A stretch of 64,000 nucleotides of DNA from Dehalococcoidia bacterium. GTDB lineage: Bacteria; Chloroflexota; Dehalococcoidia; GIF9; UBA5629. The notes under the pieces are model-generated. The model was not told where the DNA came from, did not search any database, and saw nothing but the letters and a program-made list of their open reading frames with translations. The position numbers were made by a program, and so were the translations under genes. Within the stretch, counting starts at the first letter, position 1, and the number at the start of each line of letters is the position of its first letter. Below, in pieces: positions 25,403 to 32,410 of the stretch. Location of the stretch: positions 124,001 to 188,000 of the forward strand of contig JBAZEK010000002.1 in NCBI GenBank assembly GCA_041653995.1. The letters run 5' to 3'.

Positions 25403-27451
25403 ATGATATATAGAATTATCACCACAATTATCGCCTTGGCACTTATAACTCTGACTGCCGCGCCATCACTGGCACAGGGCCTGTTACCTGATGGAGAAGA
25501 GGAAAACGTGATCGGTGGCGGCGGTGTAGTCACTCCGACCATACCCCTGCAGGTCGCAACCCAGGGTGCCACGAGTATAACGGGTACATCAGCCAATCTC
25601 AATGGCTATCTTCAGTCGATGGGACCGTACAGCGTTGTTGATGTTTGGTTCGAGACCGAAGACGGTGGGGAGATCTCGCACCAGTCAATGAGCTCGCCCG
25701 GATTCTTTACAGCCTATCTGGGGCAGCTCGAGCCGGGAACGGCCTACAGGTACAGGGCAGTGGCCATGGCGACCCTTTTGGGGGGACAGAAGAGCGAGGG
25801 CTCGTTCGTCAGTTTCACCACGCAGCACACGGTACCGCAGGCGCCGATAGAGGTCTCGACATCATCAGCCTCCGACATAACTTCCGGCTCAGCGGTGTTA
25901 CGTGGTTACCTGTCCAGCATGGGTCCCTACGACAGTGTCACCGTATGGTTCCAGTGGGGCAGCTCAACAGGTTACGGCAACACCACCGTCCAGCAGACCG
26001 TCTATGCGCCGGGACCTTTCAGCATGCAGATATCCGGCCTCAGCCCCAATAACATGTATTATTTCCGCGCCGCCGCCAAGCCTGACCTGGTGGGCGTATC
26101 GGCAGTATATGGCAATGCTCAAAGCTTCAGCACGCCCGGCGCGGCCAGCCTGACAGTTAGCACCGGCTCCGTATCCGGTGTGACCAGTAACTCCGCCACA
26201 CTGGTAGGCTATCTCGAGTCATTGGGGACCTACCGCAATGCCTATGTCTGGTTCGAATGGGGTCCGACCACTGCCTACGGACAGACTACGACTATGCAGA
26301 CGATGTATTCGCCCGGCACATTCAATTTCACTCTCCAGGGACTCAATCCGGGCACCATCTATCATTATCGTGCCCTGGCAGTGCCTTCGGCGACGGGCGG
26401 CATGACCGTACATGGATTCGATAGTATTTTCACAACTACGGCTGCTCCGGGAGTAAAGGTCAGCACCAGCGTTGCCACCAACATCACCGCTCAATCCGCC
26501 ACGCTGAATGGCTACCTGAACGCCATGGGAATGAGCAGTTACGCATATGTATGGTTCGAGTATGGGACCGATACTACTTTCGGCAATTCAACTCCGCACC
26601 AGAGCATGAGCATGCCGGGCAGCTTCAGCAACAGCGTTGTCAAATTACAGCCCGGTCTGACCTACTATTACCGGTCCGCTGCATTCTCCAACGGGTACAA
26701 CGTATACGGGCAGTACAGCACATTCCAGACCACACCTTCATCGCCCGTGTCCCTGACGACAGGCGCAGCCAGCAGTATCAGCACGACCGGCGCCACACTC
26801 AACGCTTACGTTAATTCGCTGGGTGGGCAGCGTTCAGTGCAGGTGTATTTCAATTTCGGCAAGAGCATGGAGTTCGGCAACGTTACTGCAGCGCAGGCTG
26901 TGACCTCACCCGGCACGGTCTCCTATCAGGTATTGGGGCTGGTCCCGGGCACAACCTACTATTTCCAATCGGTCGCTCAGACGCCGGAAAACCTCAAGGT
27001 TTACGGCTCCACCGAGATATTCAGCACCGTATCCAACTCCACCCTGTCCGTGGCCACCTACCCCGCCACATCTATTACAGCTTCAAGCGCCATCCTCAAC
27101 GCATACCTGCAGGATATAGGAAACACCGCGACGGCTCAGGTCTGGTTTGAATACGGCACCACGGCAGATTTCGGCAATACCACCAACATGCAGACATTGA
27201 ACAGGAGCAGCTCTTTCAGCTCGGTCGTTACAGGCCTGGCGCAGGGCAGGACATATTATTACCGCGCCGTGGCACTCAATCCGACCGGCGGCGGGCGCTC
27301 CGTAAACGGGTCCGTAAGCTCGTTTGTAACGCCTGGCAGCGGACCGACACCTCCTCCTGCTCCCGGTGTGCCTGTCTTTGTCTGGCTGATCATAGGCGGC
27401 TTTGTAATCGTCATCATTATCGTCATCATTCTGCTGGCCAGCCGCCGCTAA
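25403..27451 (+). CDS. Secreted, membrane-anchored protein with six Fn3-like modules
   Basis: 682 residues. A Sec signal peptide (about 1-25, ending SLAQG) is followed by six roughly 100-residue modules starting near residues 49, 149, 250 and onward. Each has the pattern TSITxxSAxLNGYLxxMG...VWFEYG...PGxF...LxPGTxYYYRAVA...F.T, typical of fibronectin III-like beta sandwiches of bacterial surface proteins. A Pro-rich linker leads to a C-terminal transmembrane helix (about 656-680) ending ASRR, so the modules face outside. ATG 25403 is chosen over the in-frame TTG 25370, which lies within the promoter. Adhesion or glycan binding is possible; no catalytic domain is visible. Confidence 0.85.
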   Translation: MIYRIITTIIALALITLTAAPSLAQGLLPDGEEENVIGGGGVVTPTIPLQVATQGATSITGTSANLNGYLQSMGPYSVVDVWFETEDGGEISHQSMSSPGFFTAYLGQLEPGTAYRYRAVAMATLLGGQKSEGSFVSFTTQHTVPQAPIEVSTSSASDITSGSAVLRGYLSSMGPYDSVTVWFQWGSSTGYGNTTVQQTVYAPGPFSMQISGLSPNNMYYFRAAAKPDLVGVSAVYGNAQSFSTPGAASLTVSTGSVSGVTSNSATLVGYLESLGTYRNAYVWFEWGPTTAYGQTTTMQTMYSPGTFNFTLQGLNPGTIYHYRALAVPSATGGMTVHGFDSIFTTTAAPGVKVSTSVATNITAQSATLNGYLNAMGMSSYAYVWFEYGTDTTFGNSTPHQSMSMPGSFSNSVVKLQPGLTYYYRSAAFSNGYNVYGQYSTFQTTPSSPVSLTTGAASSISTTGATLNAYVNSLGGQRSVQVYFNFGKSMEFGNVTAAQAVTSPGTVSYQVLGLVPGTTYYFQSVAQTPENLKVYGSTEIFSTVSNSTLSVATYPATSITASSAILNAYLQDIGNTATAQVWFEYGTTADFGNTTNMQTLNRSSSFSSVVTGLAQGRTYYYRAVALNPTGGGRSVNGSVSSFVTPGSGPTPPPAPGVPVFVWLIIGGFVIVIIIVIILLASRR

Positions 27452-27470
27452 GCTGGATTCCGAAGTATCA

Positions 27471-27505
27471 GACCCGGCGCAGGTGACCTGCGCCGGGTCT
27501 TTTTT
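27471..27505 (+). terminator. Rho-independent terminator
   Basis: GACCCGGCGCAGG, 3-nt loop region, CCTGCGCCGGGTC followed by TTTTTT: a 13-bp GC-rich stem with a T tract, 20 bp after the Fn3 gene stop. Confidence 0.93.
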
Positions 27506-27588
27506 AACCAAACATCCCCGTAAAGATTACCTTACACGCACAGCCGATGATATAATAGTTCAACTTATCATCGCAGGATACGCGGAAA

Positions 27589-28827
27589 ATGGGAAAGATA
27601 TTCTTTATCGATGTGACCAACCGGGACGGCGTGCAGACGGCCAGGTTGAGCCTGTCCAAGCTGCAGAAAACCATGATCAACATGTACCTCAACGATTTCG
27701 GTGTTTTCCAGTCGGAGTTCGGCTTTCCTACGACCAAACACGAGACCAACTACCTGCGTGCCAACCTCGAGCTGGCCGCCATGGGGGTGCTCAAGCCGAT
27801 TCGCCTCAGCGGGTGGATCAGGGCAACCACCGAGGATGTTGAAAAGACTTTCGATATGGTACCTGAGATCGAATATCTGAACCTGTCTATCTCGACTTCG
27901 CAGCAAATGATACAGGGCAAATTCAAGGGCCGGAAATCCCGGGTGGACGTTCTGGAGCAGATGGCCGAAGCGGTCCAAATGGCCAAAAAGCTGGGCGCCA
28001 GGGCGATCGGCGTCAATGCCGAGGACGCATCGCGTACCGACATCGATTTCCTGATCGAGTTTGCCAGAGAGGCCAGGGCGGCGGGCGGCGACAGGTTCCG
28101 CTACTGTGACACGCTTGGATTCGACGATCCATTTTCGATTTATGAGAGCGTAACAAAGATAGCCGATGCGGCCGCTATGCCGGTGGAAATACACTGCCAC
28201 GGCGACCTGGGTATGGCGGTTGCCAATTCGATAGCCGGGGCCAAAGCTGCCGTTGATGCCGGACAGGACGCTTATATAAACACGACTCTCAATGGCATAG
28301 GCGAGCGCGCCGGCAACGCGGACCTGCTCTCCTGCATCCTCGCCCTGCTCAAGTCCAAGGGTTTCGCCAATAAATACAAACTGGGCAGGGCGATAAAGCT
28401 CAACCGCGCCTACAAACTGGCAAAGTACGCCAGCCTGGCCTTCGGCGTACCTATCCCCATCAGCCAGCCGGGAGTAGGAGAAAATGCGTTCGCCCACGCC
28501 TCGGGTATCCACGCAGACGGCGTGCTCAAGGACCCCGAGAACTATGAGCTCTACAATTTCGAGGAGCTCGGCAGGGGTGAGCCAGAGCTGGTCGAGACCG
28601 GCCGCATGATCTGCTCGGGTGAATATACGGGCATCTCCGGTTTCAGCCATATCATGGGCAAGATGGAAGTCTCGTTCGCTAACGCCAGCGAGGCCCGCAA
28701 AATACTCGAGCTTGTGCGCTTCGCCAATGTCGAGGCGCAGGTCCCGCTCACAAAGGACGAGTTGCATTTCATTGCCAAATACCCCGCGATCATCAAACGG
28801 CTTTTGACGCTAATACCACTTGAGTAG
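27589..28827 (+). CDS. Homocitrate/isopropylmalate synthase family protein (NifV-like)
   Basis: 412-residue DRE-TIM metallolyase that should condense acetyl-CoA with a 2-oxo acid. The N-terminal signature is FIDVTNRDGVQTARL, with the Arg-Asp pair kept but the usual DTTLRDG altered. HCHGDLGMAVANS gives the metal His-x-His, and LNGIGERAGNADL and HASGIHADGVLK are the second signatures. It lacks the long LeuA regulatory domain, which fits NifV/homocitrate synthase length. No nif or lysine genes are adjacent. A TATAAT at 27551-27556 precedes it. Confidence 0.78.
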   Translation: MGKIFFIDVTNRDGVQTARLSLSKLQKTMINMYLNDFGVFQSEFGFPTTKHETNYLRANLELAAMGVLKPIRLSGWIRATTEDVEKTFDMVPEIEYLNLSISTSQQMIQGKFKGRKSRVDVLEQMAEAVQMAKKLGARAIGVNAEDASRTDIDFLIEFAREARAAGGDRFRYCDTLGFDDPFSIYESVTKIADAAAMPVEIHCHGDLGMAVANSIAGAKAAVDAGQDAYINTTLNGIGERAGNADLLSCILALLKSKGFANKYKLGRAIKLNRAYKLAKYASLAFGVPIPISQPGVGENAFAHASGIHADGVLKDPENYELYNFEELGRGEPELVETGRMICSGEYTGISGFSHIMGKMEVSFANASEARKILELVRFANVEAQVPLTKDELHFIAKYPAIIKRLLTLIPLE

Positions 28828-28877
28828 CCTCCCCATCAGTCCATTTAAAATTTAATCCCCTCCATGCCGTGGTTCCA

Positions 28878-28886
28878 ATGTACCCG
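28878..28886. repeat. Target site duplication, left
   Basis: ATGTACCCG directly left of the transposon; the identical copy is at 33680-33688. Confidence 0.88.
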
Positions 28887-28905
28887 GGCTTTGCCTTAAA
28901 AGTCT
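28887..28905 (+). repeat. Left terminal inverted repeat
   Basis: GGCTTTGCCTTAAAAGTCT, exact reverse complement of 33661-33679. Confidence 0.92.
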
Positions 28906-28908
28906 TTG

Positions 28909-28941
28909 TTGCCCCAAAAGTGGGCAATCTGCCCCAAAAGT
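28909..28941 (+). repeat. Subterminal repeats GCCCCAAAAGT
   Basis: TTGCCCCAAAAGT at 28909-28921 and CTGCCCCAAAAGT at 28929-28941. A third copy, TTGCCCCAAAAGT, lies at 33636-33648 in the same orientation, inside the last transposase codons. Probable transposase-binding sites. Confidence 0.6.
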
Positions 28942-28971
28942 CAGCCTCTTACGAGTGGGGAGGTGAGGTAG

Positions 28972-29418
28972 ATGTGCAGGAAGAAGGATAACTTATTCTG
29001 TGGGAAAATTGGACGAGCGCTATCTGTATCTCTTGTAATTATTGGGGCAGTTGGCTGTATATTATGTGATCTAGCCTTATATCGCATTGCCCCAATAACC
29101 GTGTTCGTTAATGGATGTTGTTTTTTCCTAATTGGCGTGATTCTATTAATCTATTTACTTCTTACTCGTCAAAAAGTAAATCACTCCGATCAATCCTATA
29201 AAAAATGCGCCCCAACAATAAGGCTGTATAACTGCAACGCAATTTATATCACAACCAATTGGATCAAAATAATAAAGACCCCAATTAGTATTGTCAGAGG
29301 ATTTATTAGCAATTTCCTCAAGGTGAAGTGTAAGCCAAGTCAAAAACCCACCTGCGAAACCAATAATAAGAACAATACTAAAGATAATCTTCCCCAACAC
29401 AATCAACCTCCGAGTTAA
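28972..29418 (+). CDS. Cargo membrane protein, function unknown
   Basis: Up to 148 residues. GGGGAGGTGAGG precedes the ATG. The N-terminal half carries two hydrophobic helices (about 15-35 and 42-64, VFVNGCCFFLIGVILLIYLL). The Asn/Lys/Gln-rich second half overlaps an opposite-strand ORF by about 245 bp and looks like non-coding sequence read through, so the ancestral protein may have been shorter or truncated. Not recognised. Confidence 0.5.
   Translation: MCRKKDNLFCGKIGRALSVSLVIIGAVGCILCDLALYRIAPITVFVNGCCFFLIGVILLIYLLLTRQKVNHSDQSYKKCAPTIRLYNCNAIYITTNWIKIIKTPISIVRGFISNFLKVKCKPSQKPTCETNNKNNTKDNLPQHNQPPS
29155..29400 (-). CDS. Small cargo membrane protein
   Basis: 81 residues from a GTG with CGGAGG 6 nt upstream (the frame opens at TTG 29406). 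Two hydrophobic helices, IIFSIVLIIGFAGGFLTWL near the start and CWGAFFIGLIGVIYFLTSKK at the end, frame a short loop with two Cys. Composition is convincing for a small inner-membrane protein. No family recognised. It overlaps the 3' half of the plus-strand ORF at 28972. Confidence 0.6.
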   Translation of the reverse strand: MLGKIIFSIVLIIGFAGGFLTWLTLHLEEIANKSSDNTNWGLYYFDPIGCDINCVAVIQPYCWGAFFIGLIGVIYFLTSKK

Positions 29419-29476
29419 TATCTATACTATTGTACCATCATAAAAGACTGTAATAACAAAATAGGAGAATGATTAA

Positions 29477-29662
29477 ATGAGAACAGATAGGGAATTTACG
29501 GATAAACAGAAGGAACTAATCAGACAAATGATACGAGAGGGAATACGCAATGATTGGGCAACCCTTAATCTCGACATAGGCTATGGTATTCTCGTTAAGA
29601 AATCCTCAATAAATGTAAAAACCTCTAAACATAGCATTAAGAATAGAAACCATCATCAATGA
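29477..29662 (+). CDS. Small cargo ORF, unknown
   Basis: 61 residues, MRTDREFTDKQKELIRQM onwards, hydrophilic. TAGGAGA lies about 8 nt before the ATG. The first 35 residues look like a helical, charged small protein; the tail is low-complexity. Overlaps the end of the opposite ORF by 26 bp. Function unknown. Confidence 0.45.
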   Translation: MRTDREFTDKQKELIRQMIREGIRNDWATLNLDIGYGILVKKSSINVKTSKHSIKNRNHHQ

Positions 29663-29963
29663 ATTGGATACCTAACGCATGTAACCGATTACGACATTTA
29701 TCTCTGAACTCATTTACTAAAGATAGAGGGTTTTCTGACATGTCTATTTTAGCATTGACATTTTTGACTTCGTTTGACAGTTGTGACACAAATTTCTGTC
29801 CCGTGACAGATTCCAACTTCTTAGCGTGTATTAAGCAAGAGTTGCAAATATTTCGCACAGATTCGCTTGCTAAGGCTTTCTGTGTTTTTAGAAGCTCTGC
29901 TTTTAATTGCTCAACCTCACTTTTGACATTATCAATTTTCCTTTCAAACGGTGATTTAGGCAT
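29637..29963 (-). CDS. Small coiled-coil cargo protein
   Basis: 108 residues. ATG 29963 with GGGAGGTAGGGAG directly upstream is preferred over the longer frame to 30014. The region FERKIDNVKSEVEQLKAELL onward has heptad character, followed by three Cys/His-containing residues (CNSCLIHAKK) and a helical C-terminus. Cytoplasmic, not recognised; oligomerisation is likely. Confidence 0.6.
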   Translation of the reverse strand: MPKSPFERKIDNVKSEVEQLKAELLKTQKALASESVRNICNSCLIHAKKLESVTGQKFVSQLSNEVKNVNAKIDMSENPLSLVNEFRDKCRNRLHALGIQFIDDGFYS

Positions 29964-30080
29964 CTCCCTACCTCCCAAACGATGATTATTAAAGTATAAC
30001 AGGAGTGTCAACAAATTAGATATGAAACACGTATGTCATTATACAATTGAAGCATATCGCAAAAATGGTAGAATGACTAC

Positions 30081-30755
30081 GTGTGGGTATTTTGGTGGGG
30101 AATTCTTAAACAAGCGCACTCAGAAACTTGCGAACTGCTCGGTATCTATAGTTGGAAAAAGGCAATTGTTTCCGCTATTGCCTTCGCTCTGGCAGTCGTT
30201 ATACTCAGATGGTTACCTGGAGGCGAATATCAAATGAGTGGGGAATTACGTTGGATTATAGCAGTAGTGATTGCAGCGGCACTTCTATATTTACCAATTT
30301 TCGCTTATAAATTAATGTCGATACCATCCAAACAACAGGCTTGTTTAAAATCCAAACTGAATAGATATGAAGCAGGAGAAGACGAAATATCGCAACTCAT
30401 TAAAAAACTCTCTTCGCTAAAAATGAATATATCTGATGAGGAAAAAAGTTATATTGATTTACTTGTGAAGTATCAAGGGAAATTAGCAATTGGCGGTATT
30501 ACAGTCGAACCAAATATCCCCAATACCAAATATATAGATGGGAAAACAGGGCAATTGATGTCACTAACTACAAAATATGGAATTACATATACTCAATTAT
30601 TTGAATTCCTCCGACAAATAAGATTAGTAGGCATCATAGATGTCCGTAGCGTTTACTTGACCGAGCATGGTGGATACCAAAATTTACAAGAAACATATAC
30701 TCTCAATGATTTGGGCTTTCAAGTAATGAAGCGAATTAATAAAGAAATGGGGTAA
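30081..30755 (+). CDS. Cargo membrane protein with C-terminal soluble domain
   Basis: Up to 224 residues. Two transmembrane helices (about 27-45 and 58-80) precede a charged helical stretch (about 85-125) and a roughly 90-residue domain (ITVEPNIPNTKYIDGKTGQL to the end). That domain ends in a winged-helix-like pattern LFEFLRQIRLVGIIDVRSVY, then LNDLGFQVMKRI. The start is uncertain: GTG 30081 has no clear ribosome-binding site, and the M of MSGELRW (30234) is an alternative that would drop the first helix. Six bp before the next gene. Confidence 0.6.
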   Translation: MWVFWWGILKQAHSETCELLGIYSWKKAIVSAIAFALAVVILRWLPGGEYQMSGELRWIIAVVIAAALLYLPIFAYKLMSIPSKQQACLKSKLNRYEAGEDEISQLIKKLSSLKMNISDEEKSYIDLLVKYQGKLAIGGITVEPNIPNTKYIDGKTGQLMSLTTKYGITYTQLFEFLRQIRLVGIIDVRSVYLTEHGGYQNLQETYTLNDLGFQVMKRINKEMG

Positions 30756-30761
30756 ACGAAA

Positions 30762-31340
30762 ATGGCATGGTTTAAGAAGCCTCTCAGGAAAAACATCATC
30801 ATAACTATAGCCATATCGCTAATCGTATTTGGAGGCAGTGGATATTGGATTGGGTATTCTACTGGTTACACTAATGGCAATGTGGTTGGATGGGATAAGG
30901 GTATCAAATATGGTGAAAATGTCGGATACGAAAAAGGATATTCCTTGGGTTATGACAATGGCAAAGAATTTGTAGTAACTCACTTAGATCAATATGTTAC
31001 GATACCTAAAGCGGTCAGTTATGAAGAAGTGGTGGAGTTCTTGGAAATGGATAAGACAGATGAGATTAAGTATGTAGATGATGTATTTGATTGTGTTTCC
31101 TACGCAAAACAGGTACGGGATAATGCGAACGCAAAAGGCATTAAATGTGGCGTGGTAATTCTTGATTTGCATAATGATACAGAGATAATGGGTCATGCTA
31201 TTAATGTATTTGATACTAATGATAGCGGTTTGGTATTTGTATCGCCGCAAACAGATAAAGATGTTGGTGATTTAATGGTAGGAAGTTATTATAAAATGGA
31301 TTTACTATATAGAATAACCAAGGTAGATATAATTTGGTGA
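30762..31340 (+). CDS. Membrane-anchored protein with GYxxGY repeats and transglutaminase-like C-terminus
   Basis: 192 residues. One N-terminal transmembrane helix (about 11-32) is followed by a Gly/Tyr repeat region (IGYSTGYTNG, GYEKGYSLGYDNG, about 30-68). A roughly 120-residue domain carries DVFDCVSYAKQVRDNANAKG and IMGHAINVFDTNDSGLVFV. The Cys then His order, with a G-H-A-x-N-x-F-x-T-x-D segment, resembles transglutaminase/cysteine-peptidase-like folds. Catalysis is unproven. Probably displayed outside the membrane. Confidence 0.6.
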   Translation: MAWFKKPLRKNIIITIAISLIVFGGSGYWIGYSTGYTNGNVVGWDKGIKYGENVGYEKGYSLGYDNGKEFVVTHLDQYVTIPKAVSYEEVVEFLEMDKTDEIKYVDDVFDCVSYAKQVRDNANAKGIKCGVVILDLHNDTEIMGHAINVFDTNDSGLVFVSPQTDKDVGDLMVGSYYKMDLLYRITKVDIIW

Positions 31341-31519
31341 AGATAATAAGAAATCGCGTACAGTTTGGAGTGAACACCTATGACTGGGCACTTAGGATTA
31401 GGAAGGTTAGAGGCAGGGAATTGGCATCAGTTATTTTGGTAGGAATAACTGGCGGGGAAGAAGTACACGCAGGTTTTTGTCTAGAGAACAGTATCGATAG
31501 GATTGACTTTATATGGTAA
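31337..31519 (+). CDS. Small cargo ORF, unknown
   Basis: 60 residues from a GTG overlapping the previous stop (GTGA). Sequence KIIRNRVQFGVNTYDWALRI then ELASVILVGITGGEEVHAGF suggests a small beta-rich soluble protein. Translational coupling to the upstream gene is plausible. Not recognised. Confidence 0.45.
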   Translation: MKIIRNRVQFGVNTYDWALRIRKVRGRELASVILVGITGGEEVHAGFCLENSIDRIDFIW

Positions 31520-31538
31520 ATAGGCAGGGAGGTAGTGA

Positions 31539-31862
31539 ATGCTTAAAGTTTACGAGTGGTGTAAAGAACATTTGATCTGGACATACTTTCTTCAAATATT
31601 TATTTGTTGGGGAATATTGTTCGCAGTAGTATTGCCAACATATAAGCCAAACGTATTTGAGGTTGGCATGGTAATATACATGATATTTTTTTGTGTAACT
31701 TTTGTAATTGTTAATGCTTGGGTAATATGGCAGAAAAAGAGGAGTTTATGGTGGTTGTTGCTAATGGGGTGGTTTTCCCCGTTGTGGCTAAAGAATAACA
31801 ATGTTATTGAACCAAAAAAGAAACAGGATAGACCTTGGTTAGATGATGATGAAAATTTATAG
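31539..31862 (+). CDS. Small cargo membrane protein, paralogue 1
   Basis: 107 residues. GGGAGG lies before the ATG. Amphipathic start MLKVYEWCKEHLIWTYFLQI, two hydrophobic helices (about 14-35 and 43-66), then QKKRSLWWLLLMGWFSPLWL and a polar tail. Paralogous to the next gene (shared K-x-Y-x-WCK-x-HL-x-WT and QKKRSLWW...PLWL). Function unknown. Confidence 0.68.
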   Translation: MLKVYEWCKEHLIWTYFLQIFICWGILFAVVLPTYKPNVFEVGMVIYMIFFCVTFVIVNAWVIWQKKRSLWWLLLMGWFSPLWLKNNNVIEPKKKQDRPWLDDDENL

Positions 31863-32118
31863 TTGGTGTAAAAAGCATTTAAATTGGACATGGGTAATTT
31901 TCTATGTGCTATTCCTGTTGGTGTACTTCTGCATGGCACAACCGAGTAATCTACCCGAACCATTGCCTCTAATTGTTGTTCTTATAGCTGAGATTATCGC
32001 CCTTGTAGTTGGATTATGGGTTTTGAAACAAAAGAAAAGATCGCTATGGTGGATACTGCTACAAAATATTGGATCGCCCTTGTGGTTATCTAATAAGTCT
32101 AATCAGGCACAGCCATGA
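31843..32118 (+). CDS. Small cargo membrane protein, paralogue 2
   Basis: 91 residues, starting at the first of three successive Met codons and overlapping the preceding gene by 20 bp. KIYSWCKKHLNWTWVIF and QKKRSLWWILLQNIGSPLWL mirror paralogue 1, so the pair arose by tandem duplication. Two transmembrane helices are predicted by eye. Unknown role. Confidence 0.68.
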   Translation: MMMKIYSWCKKHLNWTWVIFYVLFLLVYFCMAQPSNLPEPLPLIVVLIAEIIALVVGLWVLKQKKRSLWWILLQNIGSPLWLSNKSNQAQP

Positions 32119-32126
32119 TATTAGAA

Positions 32127-32282
32127 TTAATGTATTTGCTTTTTCCGTTTCACGTTCCAGTAAGGACTCTTACACTTAGGACAGACACGAGGCTCTCTCT
32201 TGATATTTCTTGGAATCCACTCATGACCACACCTCTCGCACCTGAATCCCTGTGCCTTGATCTCAATAGTCTCAGTCGGCAT
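32127..32282 (-). CDS. Small zinc-ribbon protein
   Basis: 51 residues on the minus strand starting MPTETIEIKAQGFRC. Two zinc knuckles, CERCGHEW and CPKCKSPYW, lie 15 residues apart, followed by a basic tail (VKRKKQIH). GGAG lies 7 nt upstream of the ATG. This is a typical single zinc ribbon of nucleic-acid-binding or regulatory mini-proteins. The plus-strand ORF across the same bases is its shadow. Confidence 0.72.
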   Translation of the reverse strand: MPTETIEIKAQGFRCERCGHEWIPRNIKREPRVCPKCKSPYWNVKRKKQIH

Positions 32283-32348
32283 ACATCAACTCCATCCCCA
32301 AACTTTCACTATAAGTATATACCTTTTAAATAATATAGTCAAGGGGTA

Positions 32349-32377
32349 TTGACAGATGCCTACTCATGTGGTAATAT
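32349..32377 (+). promoter_or_regulatory. Transposase promoter
   Basis: TTGACA (32349-32354), 17-bp spacer, TAATAT (32372-32377), 34 bp before the transposase ATG. Confidence 0.7.
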
Positions 32378-32410
32378 ATTGCCAGAGTATATAGTAGGTA
32401 GGTAATTAAA

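Noticed and set aside
27568..28767. 399-codon open frame on the minus strand
   Set aside because: Exactly antisense to the NifV-like gene, which has clear family motifs; the minus product has no recognisable domain.
28909..28941. Short CRISPR-like repeat
   Set aside because: Only two adjacent copies, 11-13 bp with a 7-bp gap, and a third at the other transposon end; fits transposase sites.
32115..32333. 72-codon plus-strand ORF in the transposon
   Set aside because: Antisense of the zinc-ribbon gene, whose four spaced Cys and ribosome-binding site are more convincing.
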